From Promerops cafer (taxonomy: Eukaryota; Chordata; Aves; Passeriformes; Nectariniidae): 64,000 bases of DNA. The notes below the pieces were generated by a model. The model did not search any database. It was not told the DNA's origin and was given only the letters and a program-made list of their open reading frames with translations. Positions 36,601 to 51,600 of this stretch are shown piece after piece. The position numbers were made by a program, and so were the translations under genes. Position 1 is the first letter of the stretch. Every line of letters starts with the position of its first letter. The stretch spans positions 62,001 to 126,000 of the forward strand of contig VZSE01006255.1 in the NCBI GenBank assembly GCA_013398275.1. Direction: 5' to 3'.

Positions 36601-39600
36601 GGCACAGGCACCAGTGAACCTCCAGGGTGCCACCTCTGAACTCCAGAGATGCAGGTTATTCTCCTGATTTTCCAGTTTACTGGAAGCAGGAATAGCTGGT
36701 GCTTGAGCAGCATGATCATCATCCAACAGTTCCACTTGTGCTACAACCTCTAAATGTCATTTCTTTGCTCACCCCTTCCTTCTCTTCCCTGGCAGAAGGA
36801 AAGTCTGTGGCTACTTTAGAAACCTGGTTGAAAATATATTTGCTCACGTCTCCAAGCAACAGATCCCTTGCAATCTGTGCATAAATAACTTCATGTATTT
36901 TGTCTTTCCTAAAGGCACGAAAGCATGGCCTGAGTGGCTGGAGAAATCTCTGGCTTTTCTGAACTATTCAATAGTGAGGGAGAGCTTATGGGGAAGCTTT
37001 GAAGGGGCGCCTTTTAAAATAAAACTGAACGTTGGCTTCTGCTCAAACCAGGATAGCAGATCATCAGGACTAAACAGATACACGCTTTTATAATGTGCAG
37101 ATACTCTCCCCAGCCCTTCTCAAACACAGATTCTTCTCAATGAATGCCCTGTCATCAGTGCTTCCATCTGCCAGGATGCAAAATCTGTTTCACATGCAAG
37201 CCCTGGCATCAAGGAGTGAGCCGTGCAACACCCCCTTCATTTCCACCAAGACTTGAAGTTAAGGACTCGTCCAGATTCAATTATTTAATTACTCCATGTG
37301 AGTTTTTCTTTTCCTCCTTCTTTTCCTTTTGGTCATCATTTGGATTTTCTCCTTTTCTTAAAATTCTGTCTCCCAGACTCCAAAAGATGCTGCTTCTCCC
37401 TGCAAAGCTTTCAGAGCTATTCCTTAGCTCAAGGCTGGCAGTAGTTGCTCCATTACTGAACGGGATGCAGTAATTCCCTCCTTACCAAATTCTTTGTCCT
37501 TGCAGTATTTCCTGTATTTTGGCTCCAGAAGGAGCAGCACATGCAGGGCATGTTCAGCTGCTGCAACGTGCATGTGGTCAACACCAAGGCCACCTCATCT
37601 GTCAGTACTTTGCAGAAGAATTTTGATGCAGATAACGAGGGCAATTTGCACCACGTCCCACCATTTCAGCAGGCTCGGCCTTTGCAAAGGGGGCTGCTCT
37701 TGCACCACCAGTTATCTCATAAAGACATTTTCTAATTTAACAGTTTCCTGTGCTTCTGACTTATGTTTTTTCTGCGAACAAAAGAGTGGCAGCCAGATTT
37801 CCACCTCATTTCCTGATTTTCCTTCTGCTTTGAGTGGGTTTGTCATGACCAAGAGCTCCTAAATCTTTCCATAGCAATTGCACACACTAAGGCTTTTCTG
37901 ACCAATGCTATTAATCGCATTGTCAAACAATCCCTTCTGACACATCCTGTCACCTGCAGCTTGAAGGTGAAGCTGGTGAGGTCCTTCTGGCTCTGGGTGC
38001 TCCCAGCCCAGTCAATGTCACAGAAACATACCATGCTTTTTTTAAAAAAATCATTTCACCACCACTTATTGCTTTTTACTGCTTTTAACAAGTAGATCTG
38101 CCCATCCACCAAGTTATGGACAAGTGATGGGAACCTTACTGCCAGTTTGTCTGCTTCCTCTGGACCCTGCCAAGAGACTTTTTCAGCTCCTCACTCCAAA
38201 ATTTGAGAACATGAAAGCCCCGTTGCTCTTGGCTCCTGGAAATTTGACTTCCCAGCCAACTACACCTTTTATAGATACTTTCTTGAACCTTTTTTCACTG
38301 TACTATAAATACAGCAACAGTTGCCAGAAACGGTTTCCAGCAGCATCCAACCACATGTTGACTGGACCAGAGCCCGTTTGGGAGCGGCTCCCTGTGCTGG
38401 TTTTAATATTCTGTAGAGAGCTTCTTCACCCTGGAGCAGCCCCAGCTTTCCCAGCAGTGGGGACAGCAGGAACTTGGAGTATTCCCACCAAAGTCACGCG
38501 AGCCATCCTTGGTTTTCAGTCAGTCACTTCAGAATCAGGCCCACAATCTCTCCCACCACTGACCTCAACTTAAAATAACTCACAATTAACTGTTTTCCTT
38601 CTATTATTTGTGTCTGTCTACGAGTGGCACAGGGGACAACAGGAACAACACCAACATGGATTAGTATCTTTCTGTGAACTCCCATAATTTCACTATTTCT
38701 TCAGTAAATATCTAACAAACCTGTGTTTAAGAATTTGCTGTATATTTTTGGAATCTCAGAGTACAAAACACTGTGAAATCTCAAATCTCATACTCTTTAG
38801 GATTAACTCCAGCTACACAGAAATCCATGGCAAAAATCCCCCCTGAATGCAACAAAACACAGATTTTATTTTGCAATGAATCTTGTAATTGTTAATGCTT
38901 TTAACTTTAAATTTCTGAAATAAAACCTGAAGTATCTAAGTAAGTCTGAGGACATTTACTGTAATGAGAGATTTAGTGCTACACACACAGGTAATGACTA
39001 CTGAGAAATTGCTACATAAAGGTAATAGGCTGGCCATGATTAAGCCTTTTAAAATGATCCTGTTAAATAGTTGATCTCCACTACTGCTCTACTATAACAT
39101 TTATTATAATCTAATGTATAATGGATCCAGATGGCTCCAGCCCCAATGCTGAAGGCCAGATTTCGATCTCACTTACAGCAAAAACTGATGCACAAAGGAG
39201 GATAGAATCAATCCTTTGTATTATATTTATAATTTATATTTTAAAGAATAACTTGTGATGACGTGATGGCAATACAAAGGCCCATCTCTAAAGTGAGTTT
39301 TTCTCCTATTTCTGCTCAAGGAATAAAACAGTGGTTTAACCCTTACTAGAGCTGTGCATGTGACAGCTGGCTCTTGTATCCAAACTGTCACCCCAAAAAG
39401 CAATTAAGCCAAACAGAGCTATGCTGGATTCCCAAGAAAGGGAAATCAGCACTTGCCAAAGAGAGAAAAACTGAGAAAGAAAGACAACAGCTTTTTTTTT
39501 CCATCTTTTCTTCTCCTCTAAATGAGACTATTACAAGCCGTGGAGTAAAACCAAAATTAAAGTTGTAAATAAAAAGGTAATTAACTGTCTCCTTTATTGG

Positions 39601-42600
39601 CTGCTTTGGTATATGTTTCTTATCAGTTGCCACATTCCACCAGAAACAACTTTACAGATGTCCTAAAATACCGGCATGAGCCATGTGGATCTGGGAATAT
39701 TTTTTATGATGGAGCATTGGGCCAGTTGGCATTTTGTCCTCTACACCAGTCACCATTTTTCAATCCAGAGTAACAGTTGGTTTAATTTGATTGTTCCTCA
39801 GAAGGCTCTGCAACTGAAAGGACTTTATGAATCACTTGGATTTATTGCCAATTTCAGCTTGTTGTTTTCTCATAACCATTTGTCCTTACTTGAGCACGCA
39901 GAGATTTCGGGAAGTATTTTGGATTTGGTATTTGAAAATGAGAGAGCTGCACAATATCCAGGTGTACCTGAGAGATGCAATGCAGAGAATGATCTTTACA
40001 TTCTTCAGCGTGGCACGAGATTGGAAAGAATTTAGCTGGTAAATCTGGTGGGTTTAAAAATTCATTTAAAGGATTGAATTAAATACATTTTTACACTATT
40101 ATTAATGAATTTTTCTAGAAATTTTTTTCAGAAGTTAATTCCTTGCAATAATACAGCTACTCTTTTTTAGTGTAAATTAGCCCACCCTACACTTACTTCC
40201 TATACTATAACTTATTTGTAATACTGTAACTTTTATACTATAATTAACCTCTACTTCTCTCAGTCACTGCTGCAATGACACAGATGAACCCAAGGCAGCA
40301 GCAGATGCTCCTGCAAGACTCAGTTCCCTGTCAGAAAGGCAGCAACCCCCCAAAATACTCACGGAGGTGGCAGTGGGCCCCGTGGTAGCCCGGGCTGCAG
40401 GAGCAGTGGCCGGTGACAGGGTGACACTCCTGATTCTCAGAGCACTGGCACACTCCGTGACAGTCCTGCCCATACGTGCCCGGTGGACAAGCTTTGGGAA
40501 GAAGAAATGCAAACCAATAAATTAAATTTGTCTTGGTAAACATAGCACTCAAACAAAGAACGGGCTGAAATTTATTAAATGAAATCCCTGCCTATGGAAT
40601 GACGCTCTCCTCCGGGACTTTGGATTTATTACATTTACTTGGGGGTTACTTGACTGCTTGATTTTGTTTTGTTCAGTCAATTTGTGCCCAACTGTCAAGG
40701 GCGAGATACAATTTTCTTGTCACTAGAAAAAAAATCATAGGGAAATGTCAGGTAAAATTGACTAAAATAACAGTATAATTCCCAAGGGACCATGCGTGTG
40801 GATAAAGACATTCTACCTTTTGCAGAGAGTTTAAACTTGCAAAGCTGCTGCAACATCAACATCTCCACAGGTTTCGTTCTGCCTGCTGACAGCCACATTG
40901 CCTACAGGTTTTGGACCTTCCACATTTAATTCTTACATCTCATTCCCATTAAGCTGCCCTGGTTGTGGGTCAGCATTTAGAGTCCTCTGGTGGAGGATAT
41001 GGGACACTGATGTCAGTCCTTCCAATTCTTATTTATTGCTGGTTCTCCTTTGGCTAAAACAGGGCTCAGGCAAAGTTTTGTAGGGAGGAACAAAATCAGG
41101 GTGTTGCAGCTGAGGTCAAAGCAGGAGCCTGCTTCCAAAGACAGCTCTGGGGTACTGAACTCCATGCTAAGAAAAGCCAGAGAACGTCCTTTCCATGAGC
41201 TTTGAGAGCAGGAATAGATAGCCTCGCACAGGGACAAGGCTGACAAAAGCTGAGCTGCTGCTTTACTGACAGCACAACGCTGCCTGTGGGCAGGGCTGGG
41301 CTCCACTGGCACATCCTCAGCCTGTCTGGGTCCAGTTCAGCCCCTGGCTGCTCCCTGCCAGTCCAACAGCTGCAAACGCAGAGAGGGCAAAGCCCAGCAG
41401 CCCAAAGTGCGCTGGCACAGAGCTCAGAGCTGGCCAAACCACTTGGGCGTGGGACAAGCAGCCCTTGGCCATCTTCCCTCCTGTCGGGTTGTTGTCTCCT
41501 CCCTCTTCAGGCATCACATCACCGTGTTTCGATTCAAGAAATCAGTTTATTAATTAACCGACAAGGGAAGTACTTGTGTTGTGACAGCAAACTCACCCTT
41601 GTCGCAGCCGAGGCCGGCGAGTCCCGGGGGACATCCGCAGGCGCCCGTCAGGTGGTGGCAGGGCCTTCCCGCGGGACAGCGGCAGCGCCGCGCACACCCC
41701 GCGCCGTAGCGGCCCGGCAGGCAGGCTGCAGGGGGACACCACCCCTGTCAGCGCCAGCAGGACGGGACAAAGCCGCCCCCTCCACGCACCCATCCCACCT
41801 CCAGCCCGACCCCGCGGAACGGGGGCGTGAAAACATCCGGCCCCGGCCGGCAGCTCTGGGTCTGGGGGGAACGCGCGCCCCAGGCCGAGCTGCCTCCCCT
41901 CACTCACGTTTGTCACAGCGCCTCCCTCGCCACCCCCTCTCGCAGTGACACGCTCCAGTCTGGGGGTGGCAGGACCAGCCGTGGGCGCAGTCGCACCGCT
42001 CCTCGCAGCGCTTGCCGAAAAATCCCGGGGGGCAGGCTGGGGGCAAGCAGAGAGGGCAACGTTCTACCTGCGGCCTGGGGAGCAGCCCCACTGGCCACCA
42101 GCCAGGATCCTCCCTGCCTGAACTCCTGCTCAGGAGTATATCTAGCAGACTGCGTGGCCAGAAAATACCAGAGAAAGGGAAGATATTAAAAATATTAGAG
42201 GCATTTAATGCTGGCTGCCAGTGAGTCTGCACAGGGAAGTTTGCAAAGTCACAGTCACAGCCTGGAGTGCAAGTCTGGACAGGGTCCATGGAGAGGGTGA
42301 TGCTGTTTGCTTTGACACAACTATGCAGACAGGGACAGCTGTTTGAGCAGTGGGAACTGTGCCCACAAACTGCTTCCACCTCCCAGGTCCCTACAAAGTG
42401 ACCAAAGAGGTGGGCACTGAGAAGGCTTTACTGGTGGATGAGGCTTTGTGAGTCCTCAGCACCATAGGAGACATCAGAAAGCTCCTTGTGGCTTGCTAAA
42501 AGCACAGCATCTCAGTGGCTGAGCTGAAAGCACCTTTTAAGTCAGCTGTGTATTAGATTTAATCCCTATTTCAGGGATTCAGATGGCTCTAAGCATGCCA

Positions 42601-45600
42601 AACAGCTGTGTCAAATCTGGGTCGTGTGCCAGATCTGAACTGTCTGAACCATCACAGTCCAGTTTGCTGAGCTCCCCTCAATGACCCACGGAGACTCAGC
42701 AGCAGGTGGCTGATCTGGCAGATTCTCCTTGAACTCCCTCCCCTTCATGAGTTCTTCCTTGTGCGTGTAAGGTAGAGAAATACCTTCATTTTCTTAGCAG
42801 GCAGGGAACAGAGTTAGGAGGAGATAAAATGATTTGGACAAGGGCATGGTTGGGCAGAGACCTGCCTGTGGTCTGAGATGGGGTAAGAGTCCATAAATCC
42901 TGACTGACCTGCAGAATACCGGAAATTTAAGATAGAAAATAGAAAACTGGCAGAAATGGCTGATGGTTAAAATGAAGGATTTGCAGAAGGAGCTGCCCTT
43001 ACCAACATCACAGCGGTCCCCGGTCCAGCCGGCGCGGCACAGGCACTTCCCTGAGGGCTGGTCACACACCCCATGGTGGCAGCTGCAGTTCTGCTCACAG
43101 CCCTCTCCAAACTGCCCTTCCCCACACTCTGAAACGGGATGGGGGAGGCTGACGGGGGGCCCAGGCTGGAGCAACCCCAGCAGGAACTCCCTCATGCCTG
43201 TCCAACATAATGAGCCACCTAAACTGGGCCTAAAAACCTTCAGTGAAGGAAATTTTGACACCTCCCTCGGCAAAATTCTCGAGAAATTGTGCACCATTTT
43301 CCTCTTAAAGGATTTTTCTTTCTCCTAAAATGGAGCTCATTACCTGTATTCCCTGTTCCCAAGGGACAAAGAATAGCTTACTCCTCTCCTCTGCCCAGCA
43401 AGGTTCTAGCACCGTGAACATGTTCAAGCACCAATACCACGTCTCCCCTCAGCCTTCTCATTTCTGACTAAACAACCCCAGTTCTTTTAACTTCTCCCCA
43501 CCTGTTGTTTTCCACCCTTCTGTCTCCCTTTTCCCCCCCGAGTTGTCTCAAACCAGAGCCCAGCACAACTGAACTTCCTTTCAGAGTGACTGAACCGAGG
43601 TGCTGGGGGGGTGGAGGAGGTGGTGAGACTCACCCAGCTCACAGGCTGTCCCCGCCCAGCCCTGGGGACACTGGCACTCGCCACTCACAGGGTCACAGGT
43701 GGCCTGGCCGTGGCAGAGGCAGCGCTGCAGGCAGTTTGCTCCGTACCACCCGGGAGGACAGGCTGTGAAAGGAGGCAAGGAAAACTTTCCATCAGGAGGT
43801 GCAGGAGAAGGACACAGGGTCAACACCACCTCTCCCACCTTACCAGCCCTTCTGGCCCTGGAAGATGCTGTGGGAGGTACAAGCAAGCAGAAATGGGGGC
43901 ACAACCAATAAGGAATTACTCTAACCATTGTAAAGGTGGTCTTGGAACAAAGTAGGTGATGAAGTGAAGTGGTGACTCACCAAATAACCTCGAGACTTTC
44001 TGTTTGTACCTACAAAACCCATTTTTTTGGCTTCTTCCAGCTTTCTCAACACTGGGGACTGCAGTTCTTGATTTCCCTGTTCTCAGAATTTCTTTGTACA
44101 GTCCTCTTAAAATCACAGCTCCTTCTTTAAGTGATCCTGCTGCCCACAGCTGGCTGATGACATTTCACCATTTACCTAATTTTAATTGGGCAAGTCTATT
44201 AATTCCTATCACAACCAGTTTCTATGGATAGAACCTAATTTTTTGACAAAAAACCACACACCTCTGCCACGTGCCAGAGTGACACCTCTCTAAGACGGAA
44301 ACAGGGGCAAGCTCTCACTTTGGAAAAGCACAGGCAGCAGAGGACAGCTCCCCAAGCCTCACACAATCATTCTACCTACTCACTTCAAAGAGAAAAGAAA
44401 TCCCCAAGTGAGTATTTAAAGAGAAAGGGTGTGTTTGAAACATCTTTTGTAACTTTCATTCTGGTTTTGTATTTGTGGCCTTCGGACAAAACAAAAATTT
44501 AGGTCATGCTGTACACGTCATCAAGAACAGTTCGGTGCCTTCCCAATTTTTAAATCCATGGAAAGGCCTCTTCATATCAAGTTTTAAAAGGGGAATGTGC
44601 TAAATTTAAATATCACTCTACCCCTGCCAGCTTTCATCCCCTTTTCCTAACAATCCTCTTGGGATACTGAAGGGCAGAGTCCGAGTGGAGGTGCTGACTC
44701 CAAACCCCTGCTCACCCAGGAGCACCCACAGCAGCATTCCCAGCTCCATGGTACTGCTGCCACCCCAGGGACCTCGTGGGGAAGGCACAGAACAAGGAGC
44801 TTCTGCAACGGGGACGGACAGACTTCTCCTACTGCCTGGGATGCATGGACTAGGATGTGCAATGCAAGCCACAGTGCAGCCTTTCTTTGCCAGCCTCTTC
44901 TTAGGCTCTGTGGAGCTGGGCTTGTGTTTGAGCCTCACGTATGGGTCTGATTGCCAAGGCTGGAAGGCTCAATGCCTTTCACATGTTCTGGATTTAGGCT
45001 CTGTCTGGAACAGCACAAGGTAATGCCGAGGATCAGTCTGGTGCATGGGACAGTAAAGCAGCCCATAGAAAAGAAACAGAGCTTCATTTCAGCATCATAA
45101 TTGGGAGTTTTATGGACCTTTTCTCCCTTCATCAGCCTTCAAAATCAGCTCTCTTTCCAGTTTATGGCTGTTTCACCCCTCTGCCCTGTGCACACTGGGA
45201 TCCTACAACACGGTCTCATGGATTAATTTAATGGACCAATTCCCGTCACTGCAGATCCAAACCCAATGACAACACAGGGCAACGAGCTGAGAGCTAAAAT
45301 ACCAGTGAGCTTTCCCCAAACAAGGGTTTTATTTTTCCCTCCTATAATCCATAGGCAGGGGTTTGAATTTCCAACTGTACCTTCTTGGCAGGTGGCTCCT
45401 TTCCAGCCCGGGCTACAAAGGCACGTCCCGGTTACGTGGTGACAGAGAGCTCCGTTGTGACAGTGACAAGTGTTCCTGCAGCCCGGCCCGTAGCTGTTCC
45501 CCTGGCAGGCTGCAACGACAGAATTCCATAAAACCCCGTCAGGAAGCATCCAAGGAAGCACAGAGCGAGTGTGAGACACAAGGCAGTGCCAGGGAAATCA

Positions 45601-48600
45601 GGCTGGAGCTGTGCTCCGATGACGCTTCTCACATCATAAGGGCGCCTAAGTCCATATAAAAACACAGAATCATTAGGGCTGGAAAAGATCTTCAAGATCA
45701 TCAGTCCAACCTCTGGCCAAATACTATCATGATCCTTAAACCAAATCACCAAGTGCTGTGTCTACTTGTTTTTTGAACACTTCAAGGAATGGTGACTTCA
45801 CCATCCCTGGAAATATATCAATATATATAAAACCCCATATATTAACCTGACTCTAGAAACAATAATAGACTCATTTAGGTTTGAAAAGACCTTTAAGATC
45901 ATCAAGTTCAACTGTTGACTCAGCACTGCTAAGTCCACGATAGCAGCCAATACATAAACTGCAAAAGGCATTTAAAATAAATATTCTGCAAATTAAGATC
46001 ACATAAACTGAAACTGCTCTGCAACACTCACAGTTTGGAGATAACGTGTTTTATGAAAGCCTAACATAATAATGTGGGTTAAAAATATGTATCACAGCCC
46101 ATTCTGAAGAGGTTTCTATCCAGGGGCTGGATCACTGGGGGTGATGGATCAGCTGTCATCCCCTGCTCTGCAGAACGTCTTTGTGCTAAACTAATGGTCC
46201 AGCAGAGCTGCCAGCCTGACAGCCCCAGTATTTATTTGCATCCTGGTAAGAGAACTGACAACTTCATTGTTTTCAGTGTTCATTTTTCACAGCTGGGTGC
46301 CTCTGCTCACCCAAACTCTCATTCCTTGGTCAGAGAGGGGTGATATTTTCAATGAGTTTGGTTAAGCAGCTGGCTCCCAGGTGAAAACTTAACGCAGTCA
46401 TCGCGCAAGCAAACGCTCCGCTTTCAGTGCTGCTGCCCGTGAAAAATGGCAGTGATAAAACTCCTGCAGTCTCCACTGCACTGGCAATTTGGGTAGCTTT
46501 GAATGGTGGAAAACAGACAGTTCTGCTACCCTGTTTTCTTCAGATATCACCCAAAATAATACAGAGGGGGTTGATGGAGCTGGATCGCCTCCTTGCATGG
46601 TTTTTGTTCTGCATTGCAGGGGCTCCTGTCAGAGCCTCTCATCCCTGCAGCACTTCTGGCATGCACTGGAGGGACAAAAAAAGCCTGGATCCCTGATCCA
46701 GCAGTGTCCTGCACTTGCTGAAGGTGACATCTTCCAGGTTTCACAGCCAAATAGTGAATTTTCACCCAAACTTCTCTGCCTTTCATGGTGTCAGTGAGCA
46801 TGATGCAGTGCTGAGGGAGAGCAAGTCCCTGGGGACAGAAGGGAGGTGTGAAACCACCTTGATCTTGGAGGTGAACTTGGTTGACAGTCTCTGACCCATT
46901 TCTCCCCATCTGAGGGCTTCCAGCTTCCCAGCCTGGTTCTCAGACACCATTTCTCCCAGGACTTCTTTTCTACACTGCTCGTTCTTGTCATCTCTTGGAC
47001 ATCATCCACGTTGAAACCACAAGAAAGAGCGGGAGCTCAGTCCCATCACAGCTAAAAGTTTGTTCTGCAAATGAAGCTTGGCTGCCAAGTGAAAAGTTCA
47101 GCACATCTACAGAGCTCTGGCTCGGTTTTTGGGAGCAGAACTAAATATTTCCACAATACAGACCAGAACTATAGCACAACCAAGCCAAAGGAAAAACCAG
47201 CTCATCACCAGATCCCCTGACTGGTTACCAGTGGTTTGTGGGAGGTTTTTGGAGTATATGTGCAAAGCTCTTGTTACACTTACCAAAAAGACAATAGAGT
47301 GTTTCAGTGAAAATTCTGGTAAGAAAGCAGACATTTCTGGAAAATAAAATTTTAACTGTTCTGCTGGGTAGATACAAATGGTTTTTTTCTTCCTGGTGGG
47401 ATAATCCTTATTTTCAAAGTACTTTTCTGAAGATTTAGGAAAAAAGTGATATACTGAAGCTATTTCATGGAGTTCCACAACTGAATGTAAAAATATCCCT
47501 GGGCCTTTTCTTTCTTCACGATGAGAGAAAAGAGATAACTTAATCCAAAGGTTTAAATCAATAGATTTCTTCCTGGTTCAAAATTTTCCTCTTGGTGTCA
47601 TTCCTCTGCAATGGGAGGATTTACTTGTTTGCAGTCATTAAAATCCCTTTTTGCATGCAGAGTAAGGAACACATGAAACTGGAGACTTTTCTTCCAGACT
47701 AGAAGTCAACAGCCATCAAAAGTGCCCAGGAGCAGAGGAAAATGATGGGCTCTAATGTTCTATAGGATGTCCAGTAGCTTTGTTTTCGAGTGACTTCTGT
47801 GGATTATTCTCTACAAAATGAAGCTTTAGCTTTAAAAGAACAGGGAATCTGGAAATTCAAGTGCTCACACACCAGGAAATGTCAAACCCCTGTTATCAGT
47901 GCTTCTGGCTGAGCAAGTTTTTCTGTAATCATTTATTTTTCAAACCAGTGTGGTCTCTTTTTTACCACAAGGAGCCATTTCAGTGAAGATTCTGCTGAGC
48001 TCCAACAGCTCCAGAAAGAGGCATGTTTAGTACTGATAGAATTAAGGCAAAATTCAGATGCTGAATTGTGTCCATCTGCTACAGACCATATGCAACATGA
48101 GATTTTTGGAGGATTTGGTTGGGGTTTTTTTAAGTTTGCAAACTTTGGATGAATTTGCAGTGGATCAGAATGGTTTTGGTTGGAAGGGCCCCTAAAGATC
48201 ATCAATTTCCAACCCCTCTGTCATGAACAGGGATGCCACTACTAGATCAGGTTGCTCCTTCCATCCAACCTGGCCTTGAACACTTCCAGGGATGGAGTGT
48301 GCAGAAAGGAAGGTTCCATCTCTATCACAAAGAAATGCCAATGTCAGGTCCTCACTTCTGTATCATGGAGGTATCACAGCACTCAGTGAAACAGTTCATT
48401 AAAACAACACAACAAACAAACAACAACAACAATGAAAAAGAACAGGCAACATACTTTTCCTAAGCCTCTTTCTTGGAAACCTAAAATAACACAGGTGGAC
48501 ACTCAAAAAAATCCCCAAATAAAATCTCTGAGCACAAACTGAAGCTGAGGCAGAGCTTGCTTGGCAGATTTCACCCCAGATTAACATAACTCATTTTCAA

Positions 48601-51600
48601 ACAACTGAAAGCCACAGTCTGGTAATGGAAAGCATTAGGCAGCTTCAACAAAAGGCATCACTGTCCATATTGCCTGTAATTAGATAGCAGAGTATAAAAC
48701 TCCCTGCATGGCTGGCTTAGGATCAATTCAAATCCCATGATGCCAAAATTATTCCTCAATATCCTCCAGCACATTGCCTGCAATCTGATTACTTCCACAC
48801 GAGTGCTGTCCTTCCAGCTGCTGGAGCTGGTGGGTCCCAGGAACAGGCAAGGTGAATATTAAACACCCTGGGAGGATGGGGAGTGCTGAGCTGTCTCCCA
48901 CCCAGAGCTGCCTTGCTCTGAGCAGCTCTGGAGCAGCGTGGACGAGGCCCAGTTGTAAAATCAAGGTGAAGATCCCTCACTTAGCCCAGAGAAAAGGAGG
49001 AGACACCCTGTACTGTCTAACTGACCTCTCTCTCACTCATAGAGGCCTGGGGGGCTTTGGCACCTTCACCAGCAGGAGGAATGAATCAACCCAGCACAAA
49101 GCTCCAATGGCTCTGGCACAAGATAATAAATAAGGTTTTTTTCCCTAATGTGAGTAGAGCAGGGCACCAGAGGCCATGGAGAAGGAGCTGCATCTCTTAA
49201 TTGAATATAAATATGTAGCAAAGCTTCCCATCCCTAATGCTAAGGACTGGGGAAGGGGCAGGGTGACACATTGCCAATGCTGTGGCAAATATTGCACCTG
49301 TTCAGCAGCACCTCTTCTGATCTGTGGGATGGGTAAGTGACTCTGCTCTGCTTCTGTTCTGTGCTCACTCCATTAATCTACCCTCAAAGGCTGTGGTACC
49401 ACCAGCATCTTCAGGTGGTGGGAGGTGGAGAGCCAAGTGTTCCTGTGGGAGGGCATGAGGAGGCAAAAAACTGCAGTGGTGGGATGTAAGGAAAAGCGTC
49501 TAAAATTGGGAAGATTCAGCAGAACTGAGCCACCTGTAAAAAAATGAGCAGGGGATTTTGCAGGAGAAGCCTTCTCAGAAGATGGGCTGTGTTGAGTGGT
49601 GGGGGAATGTACTACGAAGAGCAAGCACTGCCCTCAAACAGGGCTGATGATAAAACAGTGCATGGCTGGAGATCAGCATTGCCTCAATGCAAGCCACATT
49701 TCTCTCTATTTTCTAAATTAAACCACTTTTCTATTGCAGAAAGCCATGACCTATGGATTAAAGAAATGCTCCCTAACAGAGCTGGGCTCGTTGTGAGGCT
49801 GCCCTGGAGCCCAGCTCTACACCCCAGTCCTGCAGACAGCACTCATATTTTCAAAAGGAAGCCTAGACCATGACATCATCCTAAAGGAAAACAAGGAAGT
49901 CGAGAAGCTAAAACCTGAAAATCTTAAAAAACCCACTTATTTGCTAAACTTTGCAAATAGGCTCAGTGATCTCCATATGTAATGCCATGCAGCTGAAGAA
50001 AATGACCTAATTTCCCATGAAATGGAATGAAAAATTTCTCAGAATAGCCAATTTTATGTATGTATACATACAGGCACTTCGTTAGCTTAAAAATTGTGGG
50101 ATAATCCACACTTGTGAACATCTAGGAAGCTGAAATTTATTTTTAAAACAAATAAGTTTTCTAATAATTATTTTTAAAACTATTTTGTCACGCTCAAATA
50201 ACAAAATAGTCCCAGCTCAGATTTTTCCACTTTGCACATTTGTAATCTGACACTTTATAATTGATAATTAGATGAGATACACCAGAAACAGATACACAAC
50301 ATTTTATCTCTTAATGTCACACAAAAATAAAAACCAGGGAGTTGTCATATGGCAGGAGACAGCTCTGCTATTTAAAACCTGATGCTTATCATGTTTGACG
50401 AGTTAAAAAAAGAATTAAAAAGAGCTGGTGATTTTACACAGCTACCAAAAATTATTCTTTTTTTCGGCATATTTGGGAAGGAAAGTGACTCATCTGGAAG
50501 TGTACCCTGGCAGGGCATTATCCCCATTCCCAGAGGAGGTTTGGGGGTTTGGGAGCAGGGGTGTACGTACGCTGCTCGCAGCTCTCCCCCAGCCAGCCCG
50601 GGAGGCAGTGGCACGAGCCCAGCACGTGGTCACAGCCAGCAGCATTCTTGCACTTGCACACCTGGTGGCAGTCAATCCCAAAGAATCCGTCTGGACAAGC
50701 TGGAAATGCAAAACATTCCTTTTTAGCACAGTTCTTTTTTTCTGCATAAACTCCATCTCGTCTTTTCACAGATGCCCAAGAACAGAAGTTGCATCAAGGG
50801 TTAAGCCTGCCCAGTTCTGCTACGTGCATCTTGGAAAAATGTGACCCTTTTACACAAGCAACAGATTTCTGCACAGGAAAACAGGGCTGAGAATGCTGAA
50901 AAGCCATAAAACAAGTGAGAGAATGGAGCTGGGTTCACACAAGCTGCTCCTTGTGCCTCTGTAATGGACAGAGGATATAATTCAACATAATACAAGACTC
51001 CAGGGCCATCCCTGCTGACCTCCCTCCCTTTGGAAATGCAAAACTTCTGCTTCCATTTACTGTCCTGACACTTTCCCAAAGATTCTTTAACAGTGAACCT
51101 AAGCCACACTGGTGCAGTTCAGTGTTGAAATGAAAAACTGGCAAAGTGAATGAGCAGAGAAAACCAAGACAAATTAAACGTAGCAAAACAACCCCAGGGA
51201 GCCAAAGGAGCTCTGCACCTACATCTGGAACTGAACCTGGACTAAGGAAGAGCAGCCCCATGGATTCAATTTTTATCTGTACCACTGCTGACAGCAGTGA
51301 AAATAAGGATCAGTGCTTGTCAGTGGGCCACATCATACCCCAAATGCTGCATTACAAGAACACTAAAGCTGCTATGCAGAGTTTAAAAATATATTCTCTG
51401 TGTAGCCTTAATTTAACCTCTGTGTGTTTAGATTATATAAGTGCATATATTATGTCACACAGTACAGTATATTATGTTACACTAAGTAATAACAGATCTA
51501 TAGATACACAACTGTACATCATTCTTTTCATAGAATCCCTGAATCAACCTCAGGAGTGAAATAAGCAGTAGTTCACTAAAACTTATCTCTGTCCTCCTTG

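Larger units (their letters stand above)
45510..50570 (-). other. MEGF6: Intron r7-r8
   Basis: A 5,061-bp intron with three CR1 3' fragments (45,663-45,815; 45,852-45,948; 48,160-48,300) and an A/C-rich (AAC)n-like stretch at 48,404-48,433. The interval 48,301-50,570 shows nothing I can support as a gene. Confidence 0.65.

Noticed and set aside
41286..41948. 220-codon plus-strand open frame
   Set aside because: Open because of high G+C across exons r11 and r12, which are the real coding signal on the minus strand.
44640..45023. G+C-rich stretch with frames on both strands, considered as an extra exon
   Set aside because: No EGF cysteine pattern and no phase-1 splice pair; exons r8 and r9 join in frame without it.
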